A DNA stretch of 64,000 nucleotides from Methylobacterium sp. 2A (GCF_009806555.1 NZ_VUOK01000045.1:62001-126000); one strand, 5' to 3'. Counted from the stretch's first letter, positions 17,594 to 26,527 are shown. A program made the numbers and translations. The notes: generated by a model not told the origin, from the sequence alone.

Positions 17594-18205
17594 TCAACCC
17601 ACCTTGTCCAGGAATTCGTTGAACGCGCGCTCCAAGCGCTGGAGCCGGCGCACGTCGACGACCGTGACCTGTGGGTTGGCCACGAACCAGCCGGCCGCGG
17701 TGATCTGATGTCCGGCGATGAAGTCCTTGACTTTCGGGCTCTTGATCCCCGGCCAGCCCTCAACCGACTGGAACAGCAGATCCATCAGATCCGGGATCTT
17801 GGTGGCGAAGTCGTTGATGTACGTGTCCCAGTCGCCGTCGTAGGTGGTGGCGAACAGGATGCGCGTGTCATCGTCGAAGAAGGCGAAGCGCATGTCGTGG
17901 AGTGTGCCGACCTTCTGCGCGCCGTCGAAGTTGCCGTTGACCAGGCCGAAGATGCGCCGCAGCCGTTCGGCGCCTCCAGGCTTCAGCCTGGCGATCGCCG
18001 TCAGCTCCGAGACGTTGCCGGACTGTGCACCGATCCGCCCGGCCGAGCCCGCGGAGCCCTTCAAGTCGGGATTGTGCTTGGTCATCATCTGTTCGAGCGC
18101 AAGCTTGGCGAGCTGCGGCGCGTCGCCCGCAACCTCCTCGATCCGGCGGCGGATCGCCCGGAGACGGGTCTCGTCGATCTGCGGGGCGTCGTGGCTGTCG
18201 GTCAT
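17594..18205 (-). CDS. Conserved hypothetical protein of the haem-redox operon
   Basis: Soluble 203-residue protein of unknown function. It has a hydrophilic N-terminal helix region, a charged middle (ELTAIARLKPGGAERL) and an aromatic motif FATTYDGDWDTYINDF near residue 120. The C-terminal part reads WFVANPQVTVVDVRRLQRLERAFNEF. It has no cysteines, signal peptide or membrane segments. The blocks (ARLKPG, FAFFDDDTRILFATTYDGDW) look like a ferredoxin-like alpha/beta fold, and I have the impression that such proteins sit beside DyP and catalase-like genes. It lies between those two here, with gaps of 3 and 36 bases, so a role with haem enzymes is likely. No function can be named. Confidence 0.8.
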   Translation of the reverse strand: MTDSHDAPQIDETRLRAIRRRIEEVAGDAPQLAKLALEQMMTKHNPDLKGSAGSAGRIGAQSGNVSELTAIARLKPGGAERLRRIFGLVNGNFDGAQKVGTLHDMRFAFFDDDTRILFATTYDGDWDTYINDFATKIPDLMDLLFQSVEGWPGIKSPKVKDFIAGHQITAAGWFVANPQVTVVDVRRLQRLERAFNEFLDKVG

Positions 18206-18241
18206 CGGTGGCTCCTGTCGCGTCTGGGGTTCGAGATCCCT

Positions 18242-19366
18242 TCAGTCAGGTATCTGCTCGATCGACGTCGGCTCGACGCGTGGCTGTGCGTTCAGCATGT
18301 GTCGACGTGCGCTCGACCGTTCGTAGGCGGCGATGCGCACGCGCATGATCGAGCCGAGTGGCCGGTGCTCCTGGATGCCGTGCCAAGGATTGAACGAGAG
18401 CACGTCGTCGCCGTAGACACGCCGGGTCGGAGAGTAGGCATCCTGCGGTGGGAACCGCAGGGTCGCAATCGGCTGATGCGGGGAGAGATCGTCCGGCCAG
18501 AGCACCGACGCATCCTCGACTGGCATCGCCGCGAGATCGGTGCAGAGCTGGGCACGCAGCTGATACTCGGCCCCTGCCGTCCGGAAGTGCTCGACTACGA
18601 GATTGCGCATAGTCCCATCGTCGACCGGGCCGACTTCCTTGCCCGCCAGCGCCCTCACGTTCGCGGACAACGGCGCGGCGCTGATCTTGGCGACGTGGTC
18701 GCCGAAGCGGAGCGCCGCCATGGAGTGGTAGGTCTCGCCGAGCAGGTGCGCGTTGTCCCGGGCCAACCCGCGCAGGGTCGCGCCGGGCGTGAGACCGATC
18801 GCTTCGGCCGCCGACTCGATCCCGCGCGCGGCGCCGGCGAGCGCCCGCTGCAGGAAGGCTGGATTTCGGGCGTTCTTTTCCAGGAGATCGACGAGCTGCC
18901 TGTAGGCCTGGATGGTACCGAAGCTGAGTACGGGGATGTTGACCAGCAGGAAGTCTTGGTTGCCTCCCGCATCCTCATGCAGAAGGCGTTCGCCCTTGAC
19001 CCCGAGCACCTTGATCGCCATGCCGCGCGGAGCCGGGATTGTATCGGAGTGGATGTCGCCGGGCGCGGAGGACAGGCGCACGACGACGGGATAGACGGCG
19101 GGTCGTGCGAAGATCCCCTGCTGCAGGTATGCCGGCAGCCCGTCAGATATGACAAGCTCGCCCGTGAGGATGCCGTGGCTCTTCGCGTGGGCGTCGCGAA
19201 CCGCGTGACGATGCCGCTCGAACGCCACATGGTTCGAGCGCGCCATGACGTCGAGGATTTCGGCCGTCAGGGCCGCCTCATCGGGTTGTTGAACCTCGAC
19301 ATCCGGCGTGTAGCGAAGATAGGGCCTTCCGGCGTCGCGGTGAGAACTCCCGTCGAGCGTACTCAT
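18242..19366 (-). CDS. Catalase-like haem protein
   Basis: Protein of 374 residues with a catalase core. HAKSHGILTGELVI near residue 62 corresponds to the distal-histidine region. VRLSSAPGDIHSDTIPAPRGMAIKVLG corresponds to the VRFS...RGFAVK block (given as the pieces VRLSSAPGD and PRGMAIKV), and NQDFLLVNIPVLSF to the distal asparagine block. The C-terminus carries HRPLGSIMRVR, as in small catalase-related proteins. It is shorter than true catalases, and the proximal tyrosine block is not obvious, so peroxidase or haem-dependent oxidase activity is as likely as H2O2 dismutation. Its start overlaps the P450 stop by 4 bases. Confidence 0.8.
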   Translation of the reverse strand: MSTLDGSSHRDAGRPYLRYTPDVEVQQPDEAALTAEILDVMARSNHVAFERHRHAVRDAHAKSHGILTGELVISDGLPAYLQQGIFARPAVYPVVVRLSSAPGDIHSDTIPAPRGMAIKVLGVKGERLLHEDAGGNQDFLLVNIPVLSFGTIQAYRQLVDLLEKNARNPAFLQRALAGAARGIESAAEAIGLTPGATLRGLARDNAHLLGETYHSMAALRFGDHVAKISAAPLSANVRALAGKEVGPVDDGTMRNLVVEHFRTAGAEYQLRAQLCTDLAAMPVEDASVLWPDDLSPHQPIATLRFPPQDAYSPTRRVYGDDVLSFNPWHGIQEHRPLGSIMRVRIAAYERSSARRHMLNAQPRVEPTSIEQIPD

Positions 19367-20625
19367 GCCGCGAGCTCCGCCGATGCGCTCGGTGTGACGG
19401 CGTCGATGGCCAAAAGCAAGTGCCGTGGGCCTCGCAGCGAGGCGCCGGGGCGGTATGGCGGTGGGTCGGCGAGAAGCCGCGGCGCTTGCAGCCGCTGGGC
19501 CAATGCCACGAGTGCGACCTCCGCCTCGATCCGCGCGAGCGGCGCGCCCACGCAGTAGTGCAGGCTGCCGCCGAACCCGAAGTGCTGGTTGTTCGCGCGG
19601 TCGGGAACGAAGCGGTCCGGATCAGCGAAGCGCAGCGGGTCGCGGCTGCCGGAGGCGAGCAGGAGCACCACCGGCGCCCCTTCCGGGATCGTGGTTCCAC
19701 CGATCGCGATGTCGGCGCGCGCCAGCCGCGTGCGATAGTGGACGGGCGGCTCGTAGCGCAGCAACTCCTCGATCAGCCGCGGCGCGACTTCCGGCTCTCG
19801 GCGCAGGCGTTCCAGGTGCTCGGGGAAGCGGAGCAGCGTAAGGACGCCGTTGGTAATCAAGTTCACGGTCGTCTCGTGACCCGCGACCAGGAGGAGGACG
19901 GCCGTGGCCACGAGGTCGTGGTCGTTCATCCGCTCGCCGTCGTGCTCGGCTGCGAGCCCGGAGAGCAGGTCGTCCTGCGGCGCCCGGCGCTTCTCTTTGA
20001 TCAATCCCTGCAGGTAGTCGGTGATCGCCGTGAACGCTTCCTCAGTCCTGCCGGCGTTCTCGCGGTCCGTACGCCGGTCCGGTTCGAGGGCGGTGGCGAG
20101 CTGAGTCGCCCATCCTTGGAACCGGGGCTCGTCCTCGCGCGGGACGCCGAGCAGCTCGCAGATCACCGTGACTGGCAGGGGGTAGGAGAAATCGTCGACC
20201 AGATCGAGGTCGGTCCGGTCCCGCAGCCCGTCGAGGAGGGCGTGGGTGAGCTGCTCCGCCTTACGGTGCATCGCCCGCACGCGAGCAGGTGCGAACTCGC
20301 GCATGACCTGCCGGCGCAGGAGGTCGTGGTCTGGCGGATCGCGGAAGATGAAGGGACGATGGCGCGCGGTGATCCGGCTGCGGACCGGGCGCACGAACAG
20401 ATCGCTCAGTGGATGCCCGGTCCAGCGGAATAGAGGCGGATCGGGCAGATCCTCCGAGCTGATGCGCGGATCGTGCAGGAGGCGGTAGAGTTCCGCGTGA
20501 GTGCTCACGACGTAACTGCCGTCGTCCTGGCGGCTCACGGGCGTCCGGCGCATCTCGGCGTAGAGCGGGTACGGGTCGGCGCGGTTGGCCGGATCGAGGA
20601 TCTGCTGGAACAGCGTGCCGTTCAC
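19363..20625 (-). CDS. Cytochrome P450
   Basis: Soluble bacterial class I P450 of 420 residues. The oxygen-binding I-helix motif is AGHETT (248-253), ExxR is E287-R290 in EELLR, and the haem loop FGFGGSLHYCVGAPLAR carries the ligand C358. All signatures are intact. The ferredoxin and its reductase are encoded directly upstream in the same operon, giving a complete three-component monooxygenase. The substrate is unknown; a terpenoid, fatty acid or aromatic compound is possible. ATGA-type overlap with the catalase-like gene downstream indicates coupled translation. Confidence 0.95.
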   Translation of the reverse strand: MNGTLFQQILDPANRADPYPLYAEMRRTPVSRQDDGSYVVSTHAELYRLLHDPRISSEDLPDPPLFRWTGHPLSDLFVRPVRSRITARHRPFIFRDPPDHDLLRRQVMREFAPARVRAMHRKAEQLTHALLDGLRDRTDLDLVDDFSYPLPVTVICELLGVPREDEPRFQGWATQLATALEPDRRTDRENAGRTEEAFTAITDYLQGLIKEKRRAPQDDLLSGLAAEHDGERMNDHDLVATAVLLLVAGHETTVNLITNGVLTLLRFPEHLERLRREPEVAPRLIEELLRYEPPVHYRTRLARADIAIGGTTIPEGAPVVLLLASGSRDPLRFADPDRFVPDRANNQHFGFGGSLHYCVGAPLARIEAEVALVALAQRLQAPRLLADPPPYRPGASLRGPRHLLLAIDAVTPSASAELAA

Positions 20626-20660
20626 GGTGAGCTCCTGTCGGACGGTGGTGCGGGATGCGG

Positions 20661-21947
20661 TCAGGACACGGCCCGGGCCAGCGGTTGAGGCCGGATGTCG
20701 GCTTGGTCGAGAGCGCCGACGATCGGTGGGAAAGGCGTCGCCTCCGCCACCGCCGCCCGGTAGGCGGGCAGCCAGCGGGCGCTGTCTACGGAGACAGCGG
20801 CCACAGTTCGCCCCTGCGCGCCGTACACGCCGATGAACCGGCGATCCCGCAACGAACCCTGCACGACGGCGAATTGGTTGGCCCCGGTCGGCAGGCCAAC
20901 GAGCTTGATGTTGAGGCCGAACTGCTGCGACCAGAAGTCCGGCAGGTGGTCGTAGGGGATTAGTCCCGCTTCACCGGCGACCATGTTCCGGGCTGCCGTC
21001 TCCGCTTGAGCGACCGCGTTGCCCCAATGCTCGACGGCGAGGAGGCGGTTGCCGTAGATGGCGCTCGGCCAGTGAGCGATATCGCCGGCCGCGAAGACAT
21101 CCGGCACAACTGCCCGAGTGGCGGTGAGGACGCGGCAGTGGGTGTCCACCCGGACGCCTTTAGGCGAAACCGCCAAGCCTGCACCGGCCAGCCACTCAGT
21201 GTTGCGCAGGGCGCCGAGGGCAGCGACGACGCAATCGGCCTCGATCCGTTGGCCGTTGCGCAGGATGGCCGCGACGACCCGGCTATCCGCGTCGGGTTGA
21301 AATCGCGCGACTTCTGTCTCCAGTCGGAGGTCCACGCCGCGGTCGCGGATTACGTCCCGCATGAAAGCGGCCGTGACGGAACCCAGGGCATGAACCAACG
21401 GGAGCGCACCGCGCACCGCCAGGGTCACGTCGAGGCCGAGATCGCGGCAGCACGACGCGATCTCACAGCCGATAAACCCGCCACCGATGATGAGCACGCG
21501 GCGCGGTTTCCCGGCGAGGCCACGCGCAAGATGCTCTGCGTCCGCGTGGCCGCGAAGCGTGTACACGTTCGAGGAAGCTGCTTCCGCACCGTTCGGCCAC
21601 GGGCGTGCCCGAGTCCCGGTCGCGATAAGCAGCCGGTCGTATACGATCTGTGTGCCGTCCGAGAGGTAGATACGATGTGCGAGCGTATCGAGCCCCAATG
21701 CACCGACCCCGAGGCGGAACGTGGCGTTCAGATCGGCCCGTTGCGGCAGGGATGTTTCCGCGCTGTACAGGCCGCGGAGCACCTGCTTCGACAGCGGCGG
21801 ACGATCGTAGGGCGGCTCGTTCTCGTCACCGATCAGAACAATCCTGCCTTCGTAGCCCACGTCACGCAGTGCGTGCGCCGCGGACAGGCCCGCGAGCGAG
21901 GCGCCGACGATGACGATCTGGCGAGGAGCTTCGGTGGGCGCTGTCAT
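20661..21947 (-). CDS. FAD-dependent ferredoxin reductase
   Basis: NAD(P)H-dependent reductase of 428 residues, like putidaredoxin or rhodocoxin reductase. The FAD site is VIVGASLAGLSAAHAL near residue 12, then YDRPPLSKQVL. The NADH Rossmann site is VLIIGGGFIGCEIAS near residue 150, the second FAD contact is VFAAGDIAHWPS, and a C-terminal reductase domain follows. It should pass electrons from NAD(P)H to the small ferredoxin whose stop overlaps its ATG (ATGA at 21944-21947), and from there to the P450. Confidence 0.93.
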   Translation of the reverse strand: MTAPTEAPRQIVIVGASLAGLSAAHALRDVGYEGRIVLIGDENEPPYDRPPLSKQVLRGLYSAETSLPQRADLNATFRLGVGALGLDTLAHRIYLSDGTQIVYDRLLIATGTRARPWPNGAEAASSNVYTLRGHADAEHLARGLAGKPRRVLIIGGGFIGCEIASCCRDLGLDVTLAVRGALPLVHALGSVTAAFMRDVIRDRGVDLRLETEVARFQPDADSRVVAAILRNGQRIEADCVVAALGALRNTEWLAGAGLAVSPKGVRVDTHCRVLTATRAVVPDVFAAGDIAHWPSAIYGNRLLAVEHWGNAVAQAETAARNMVAGEAGLIPYDHLPDFWSQQFGLNIKLVGLPTGANQFAVVQGSLRDRRFIGVYGAQGRTVAAVSVDSARWLPAYRAAVAEATPFPPIVGALDQADIRPQPLARAVS

Positions 21948-22171
21948 CGGTCGCCCACTTTATGCGGCATAAGGGCCGGAACGTCGCTCGTCGCAGTAAT
22001 GGCACGCACCGGGCAGGCCTGCACCGCGCGCTCAATCTCGGCTCGAGCGGCTTCGTCGGGTGCCGTGTCGTAGACCAACGCTTCTGCACCATGCAGGGCG
22101 AAGTGGTCGGGAGCGGCGTAGATGCACTGCGCGTAAGCTTGGCAGCGGTTGAGGTCGACGACGACCTTCAT
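21944..22171 (-). CDS. P450-associated 3Fe-4S-type ferredoxin
   Basis: Ferredoxin of 75 residues, MKVVVDLNRCQAYAQC at the start. Cysteines C10, C16 and C53 (ACPVRAI) give a CxxYAxC...CP pattern with three cluster cysteines, typical of the 3Fe-4S ferredoxins that serve P450s. GGAG lies about 9 bases upstream. It would shuttle electrons between the reductase and the P450 of the same operon. A longer upstream frame has no ribosome site and is not needed. Confidence 0.9.
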   Translation of the reverse strand: MKVVVDLNRCQAYAQCIYAAPDHFALHGAEALVYDTAPDEAARAEIERAVQACPVRAITATSDVPALMPHKVGDR

Positions 22172-22232
22172 GGATGACACTCCGTCGAAGGGGCAAGCGC
22201 CGGTGGCGGCAGTCACTGGAGGACGCGGAGCG

Positions 22233-22490
22233 TCAGTCGTGTGACCTCCCGGCGGAGGATGGCGCGCTCGTCCCCTCATCGAACACGGCACCGCACCGAG
22301 CACTCAACTGCTCGCGGTGTTGATGCATGCAGGCGATGATCGCCGGACGGTTGGGCACGTCCTCAGCGCACAGGCGCAGGACGTCGCTGCGACACGCCAA
22401 GGTCGCTTCCGTGATACTTGTCTCGGCAGCGGCGCCGTTGAGACTGGTACCGACGACGAGGAATAGGATTAGGAGTGTCAAACGCGACAT
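22233..22490 (-). CDS. Small exported Cys-rich repeat protein
   Basis: Protein of 85 residues. A signal peptide (MSRLTLLILFLVVGTSLNGAAA) is followed by a short domain with the pattern ACRSDVLRLC, NRPAIIACMHQH, LSARC: four cysteines spaced as in the cysteine-rich (GLG1-like) repeat found in small alphaproteobacterial periplasmic proteins. It lies 61 bases upstream of the ferredoxin gene in the same direction, so it may be the first gene of the haem-redox operon. A paralogue is at 42625-42897. Function unknown; the cysteines may form disulfides. Confidence 0.75.
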   Translation of the reverse strand: MSRLTLLILFLVVGTSLNGAAAETSITEATLACRSDVLRLCAEDVPNRPAIIACMHQHREQLSARCGAVFDEGTSAPSSAGRSHD

Positions 22491-22527
22491 GATGCGGCTC
22501 TCTGGATGCGCCCCGTCGTAGAACCAT

Positions 22528-22549
22528 AAAGGAAATAATAAGTTCCTTT
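22528..22549. promoter_or_regulatory. Candidate TetR operator, AAAGGAA-N8-TTCCTTT
   Basis: Perfect 7-bp inverted repeat with an AT-rich 8-base spacer, centred between the Cys-rich gene and the divergent tetR gene. The AT-rich stretch stands out from the GC-rich surroundings. Its position fits autoregulation and control of the P450/DyP operon. Confidence 0.5.
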
Positions 22550-22579
22550 TCAAGTAGGAATGTCACGGGGAGGTATGCA

Positions 22580-23248
22580 GTGACGACAAGCCAGAAAGAG
22601 GCGTCGCCGTTGGCGTCGCGGAAGCGTGCCCTCAGCCCCGGACGCCCGCGCGCGGCAACGATCCAGGCACGTCAGGATCGGCTGATGGACATCGTCACTG
22701 CCGAGTTTCTGACATACGGCTATGAGGGGGCAAATATCGCGCGTGTAGCCCGTACCGCAGGAGTTTCGCCCAAGACGATCTACGCGCGCTACGCCACAAA
22801 GGACGAGTTGCTGCTGGCAGTCGTGGTTCACCTAACGGAGGCCTCGCGCGAAGGACTGGCACAGGAGCTGATGGATGGCTCAATCAGCCCCGAGCAAGGT
22901 CTGACGACCTTTGCCCTGACCACCGCCTACCATTGGACATCGGAGCGTGAGTTCGGACTCTACAGGCTTGTCATCACGGAAGCCGGTCGCTTCCCCCACC
23001 TCGTAACGCTTTATCGAGAGAGCACCGACGCGTTCCGTGAAGTCGTGACGGCGTATCTCACCGATCAAGTCGCTCGACGTGTGCTCGTGATCAAGGATGT
23101 CTCGACCGCCGTTCAGTTGTTTGTGTCCGTGACGACAGGACAGATCCGAGAGCGAATGCTTCTAGGTGAGCGTCCTTCTTCAATCGAAATTGAAGCTCAA
23201 GTAAGAGAAGGTGTCAGAATGTTTCTGGCCTGGTGCAAAAATAAATAA
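22580..23248 (+). CDS. TetR-family transcriptional regulator
   Basis: Regulator of 222 residues, divergent from the haem-redox operon. The N-terminal helix-turn-helix reads FLTYGYEGANIARVARTAGVSPKTIYARYATKDELL in sense (blocks GYEGANIARVA and GVSPKTIYARYATKDE). A TetR_C-type ligand domain follows. The start is a GTG preceded by GGGGAGG at 6 bases. The palindrome at 22528-22549 is the likely operator. Probably a repressor that responds to the P450 substrate or a related compound; the ligand is unknown. Confidence 0.9.
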   Translation: MTTSQKEASPLASRKRALSPGRPRAATIQARQDRLMDIVTAEFLTYGYEGANIARVARTAGVSPKTIYARYATKDELLLAVVVHLTEASREGLAQELMDGSISPEQGLTTFALTTAYHWTSEREFGLYRLVITEAGRFPHLVTLYRESTDAFREVVTAYLTDQVARRVLVIKDVSTAVQLFVSVTTGQIRERMLLGERPSSIEIEAQVREGVRMFLAWCKNK

Positions 23249-23870
23249 TAGTATCGGTTAAACATATGCAGAATTATTATACAAAATCATATCTCTGTCT
23301 TCGGTCGGTGTCAGGAGAAGATGCCGGCGATTGTTGTCTGAAGGCGCATCTGTAGCGGACGGACAGTTCCAGCTTCTCTCTGTGAGCTGACCGGCAAGGA
23401 TGAGTTCTAGCTGCGCTGTTCCACATTGCTTGCCCAATCGGAATTCAACGATAGGTAGCGCGCTCAGCGATGCAGATAAAAGGAAAGTTTTTCAACAAAC
23501 GCGGTCTATGCATGTGTTGCGCCCGCCGAGGCTGCCGGATTCTCTTGGAATACTGCGTCGGAAATTCAAATGTCGAGAAAAGGTATCCGTCGGTAGCCGG
23601 CAGCGAGAACGCTGCGGTGTCCGGTTTAGCGCCTCGCGCGACCGAAAGCTGCCAGACCGCTTTCGGCCAGATTACGCCATGCCGGATAGCCGACAGGCGC
23701 AAAAGCGGTCGTTCGGCTGTGCGCCCAAGCCAGTCGTTCGCAGGGGTTCGATGGCATCTCCAAAGCAGACATGGCGGGTGCCGATACCCGTATTCCCGCT
23801 CCACTTGTTGACAGAGCCGTTCGGGCTACGACCGGACCGACCCGCCCACGACCACTGGATGGCCCAGAAC
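23249..23870. other. Intergenic region with a dispersed repeat copy
   Basis: About 620 bases without a supported gene. The first 150 bases are AT-rich. A copy of the degenerate dispersed repeat lies at 23658-23745. The open frame that continues into the umuC remnant downstream has no recognisable product in this stretch. Confidence 0.4.
23658..23745 (+). repeat. Degenerate dispersed repeat, full copy
   Basis: CCGCTTTCGGCC, then GCCATGCCGGATAGCCGACA, then GCGCAAAAGCGGTCGTTCGG, aligned over about 85 bases with 63667-63755. Noncoding. Confidence 0.5.
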
Positions 23871-24610
23871 TTGACGCAGGACATCTGGGGCGTTGGCCCG
23901 GTGAACGCCCGCAAGCTTGGGGCGCTGGGGTGCGAGAGCGCCGCCGACGTGCGCGATCTCGACCCCCGGGCGGTGCGCAAGGCCATGACAGTGGTCGGCG
24001 AGCGGCTGTTGCGGCAGCTACGCGGCGAGGCCTGTCTCGACCTGGAGGAGGTCGCCGCGACTCGGAAGGGCTGCGCCGTGAACCGGAGCTTCTCCGACCG
24101 GGTCGAGGATCACGCAACGATGGAGCAGGCGGTCGCCGCCAACGCGACCCGGCTCGGGGAAAAGCTCCGCCGGGAGGGGTTCGGAACCGACCACGTCACG
24201 GTCTTCTTCCGCACCTCCGAGCACGACCGGACTCGGCTGCAGCGGTCGGTCTCGACGGTGGTGACCCTGCCGGAATCGTCGAACGACACTTTGGTGCTGG
24301 TGAAGGCCGCACTGCATGGCGTCCGCAAGACCTGGCGGGACGGCTTTTGTTATTCGAAGGCCGGAGTGGTCACGACGGACCTCCTGCCTCTCCACGCCTC
24401 CCAGCGAGCGATACCCGGCCTCGGCCAGCTCGACCGCGAGCGGGGGCCGCGCTGATGGCGGCGCTCGATGCCTGCAACCGGCGCTTCGGGCGCGGGGCGG
24501 TCGTCCCAGCCGCGGCCGGGTTCACCCCGGCGCGGGCATGGTCGACCAAGTTCGAGATGCGCTCGCCGCGCTACACGACCCGGCTGGACGAGATCCTGGT
24601 CGTTGCGGCG
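23871..24610 (+). pseudogene. umuC: umuC remnant (Y-family DNA polymerase V, C-terminal part)
   Basis: Only the thumb, little-finger and C-terminal regions of UmuC remain. Blocks are DIWGVGPVNARKLGALG, ERLLRQLRGEACLDLEEV, KGCAVNRSFSDRVEDH, YSKAGVVTTDLLPLH, then in another frame LMAALDACNRRFGRGAVV and MRSPRYTTRLDEILVV. The catalytic palm (about the first 180-200 residues) is missing, and a frameshift near 24430-24455 separates the last block, so no active polymerase is made. It ends against the fadL gene on the other strand. Normally UmuC works with UmuD' in SOS translesion synthesis. Confidence 0.85.
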
Positions 24611-24679
24611 GACAATCCCGTACGATCTGCCTGGAAGGCTGCGATTTACCGTCAAGACAAATGCTGGGCGGAAACCTGA

Positions 24680-25993
24680 TCAGTTCTTCCGGACCAGCGG
24701 GACGGGCGCCGGCGGCGGCGGGGCGCCGAAGGCGTAGCGGAAGCCGACCGAGACGATGTCGACGCTCGAATCGACCACACCCGCGAAGGCGATGTTGCCA
24801 ACGTTGTAGTCCCGCCCGATGCCCGCGAGGATACGCGAGCGGTCCAGGAAGAGGTGAGAATAGGCGGCGTTCAGCGTCAGCTGATTGTTCCAGCGGTAGC
24901 TCGCACCGACGTTCAGGCTGTAGCGGTCGCCGTCCGGCAGGCGGACCGAGCGGTTGCTGAAGTCGATCGGCGAAGTCTCGTAGCCGAAGCCGGCGCGCAC
25001 CGTCAGGGCGGCGTTCACGTCGTACTCACCGCCGATCGAGTAGTAATACCCGTCCTTGTAGTTCAGCGGCAGGGAGTTCACCGGTACGCCCAGCGTCTTC
25101 GACACGATGCCGACGGTGCCGAGCCTCGACCAGTTGTCCCACTCGAAGCCGAGGGACACGCGGGCGATCGGGCTCACCGCCTGGGTCAGGCCCACGCTGA
25201 GCTTCTCCGGCGTGTTGAAGTTTGCGCGCACCTGTCCGGCCAGCGGCGCCAGGGCGAGGATCGGCACGCCGATCGAGCCGTCGATGTCGTGATGCACCGA
25301 GGAGCGGTAGCCGATGCCGAGCGCCGTCCCTTCCCAGGGCGTGATGTTCACGCCCGCGGTGAAGCCCACACCCCAGGACTCACCCTTCAGGAAGGAGCTG
25401 GGATAGGCCGTCGGGGGCAGGCCGGGAAGCGGCAGGGCCTGGCGCAGGGTTAGGCGGAAATACTCGATGTTCGGACCGGCGGCGACCGAGAGCCACTCGT
25501 TCACCTTGAAGCCGACGACCGGGTTGAAGACCAGCGAGAAGATTCGCGAAGAGCGACCGTAGACCTCGCCGGCCCAGACCTCGTTCGGCTTGGTAGTCAG
25601 GCCGAACGGCGCGCCGGTGGAGATGCCGAGCCAGAGGCGGTCGTTGATTTGGTAAGAGCTTGCACCCGCCGGGAGCACCGCGCCCTGGCCGATATCGCCC
25701 GAGCCGCCGAGGCCCCCGAAGGCCGGGTTGGTGCCGGTGGACGGGGTGATGGTCGCAGAGGGACCGAGATACGTGAGGTTCTGCTCGGTGACGAAGCCAG
25801 GCCGCATCGTGATGACGGCCGGGTTCCAGAACATCGACGACACGCCGCCGGAGCCGGCCGCCGCACCCGCGAATCCCAGGCCCTGGGCCTGCGTGCTCTG
25901 CTCCCGCAGGCCGAATGCGCCCGCAGATGCTTCCGTAACGGCGCAGAGCGCGGTGAGGACGGCAATCGAGCCGATGCGAAGGCGTGAATTCAT
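24680..25993 (-). CDS. fadL: OmpP1/FadL-family outer membrane transporter
   Basis: Outer-membrane beta-barrel of 437 residues for uptake of long-chain fatty acids or other hydrophobic compounds. It has a signal peptide (MNSRLRIGSIAVLTALCAVTEASA), then AGAFGLREQSTQAQGLGFAG with the FadL plug motif, and SSMFWNPAVITMRPG. Alternating strands follow, and the chain ends with VSVGFRYAFGAP. I chose the ATG at 25993; a GTG four codons upstream is less likely. It is divergent from an acyl-CoA ligase, and candidate LiuR-type sites lie between them, so uptake and activation appear co-regulated. Confidence 0.92.
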   Translation of the reverse strand: MNSRLRIGSIAVLTALCAVTEASAGAFGLREQSTQAQGLGFAGAAAGSGGVSSMFWNPAVITMRPGFVTEQNLTYLGPSATITPSTGTNPAFGGLGGSGDIGQGAVLPAGASSYQINDRLWLGISTGAPFGLTTKPNEVWAGEVYGRSSRIFSLVFNPVVGFKVNEWLSVAAGPNIEYFRLTLRQALPLPGLPPTAYPSSFLKGESWGVGFTAGVNITPWEGTALGIGYRSSVHHDIDGSIGVPILALAPLAGQVRANFNTPEKLSVGLTQAVSPIARVSLGFEWDNWSRLGTVGIVSKTLGVPVNSLPLNYKDGYYYSIGGEYDVNAALTVRAGFGYETSPIDFSNRSVRLPDGDRYSLNVGASYRWNNQLTLNAAYSHLFLDRSRILAGIGRDYNVGNIAFAGVVDSSVDIVSVGFRYAFGAPPPPAPVPLVRKN

Positions 25994-26159
25994 GGTTTCC
26001 CCCACACGAATCCGCTGATTGAGCCGATGCGGATTTCGAATTTTGAGTCCGTTCCGGAGCGCCCAGGCTTAGCAGGCACGGGCGGGAGAAACGGCGGCTG
26101 GCAAGATCGGATGCCGAGGTGCCGAGACCGACTCATCGCGCCGGCTTGTGGCACTAACA

Positions 26160-26173
26160 TAACCTATACGTCA
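26160..26173 (+). promoter_or_regulatory. Candidate LiuR-type operator (fadL side)
   Basis: TAACCTATACGTCA, differing by one base from the site at 26528. The ACGTATACGT-like core resembles the ACGT-N2-ACGT operators I recall for MerR-family LiuR regulators of acyl-CoA degradation. A MerR gene of that type is encoded at 28351. Confidence 0.5.
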
Positions 26174-26527
26174 TGATGCTGACTAATGCTGCAAAAAGTT
26201 GCAAGCACGGATTGCCCCTTTCTCACCGAAATTCGATCGGCCGAATGTAATCGCCAATGGATGTGGCCTTTGGGCACCAACGGCGCTCTCGCTGCAGCGC
26301 ACAACGACGTGTTGCGCAAATATTCGCGCGCGCGGTGTGAGGGCCGCCGATCTCGGCACGGAACGGCGGGCCGCGCCTCGGATCCTCGTCGGCAGCGAGA
26401 TCTCGAAGGTCGACCACCGGCGTCCCGTCATCCGTCGGGCGCGGCAGAACCCAAGTTCGACCGGACACCGCCGCGATCGAATGCCGGGGTGGGGGCTTGC
26501 GTTTGGTTTACCTATGCGGATATAGAC

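Noticed and set aside
23400..23870. Upstream part of the frame leading into umuC as a real N-terminus
   Set aside because: It lacks every Y-family polymerase motif and covers a noncoding dispersed repeat.
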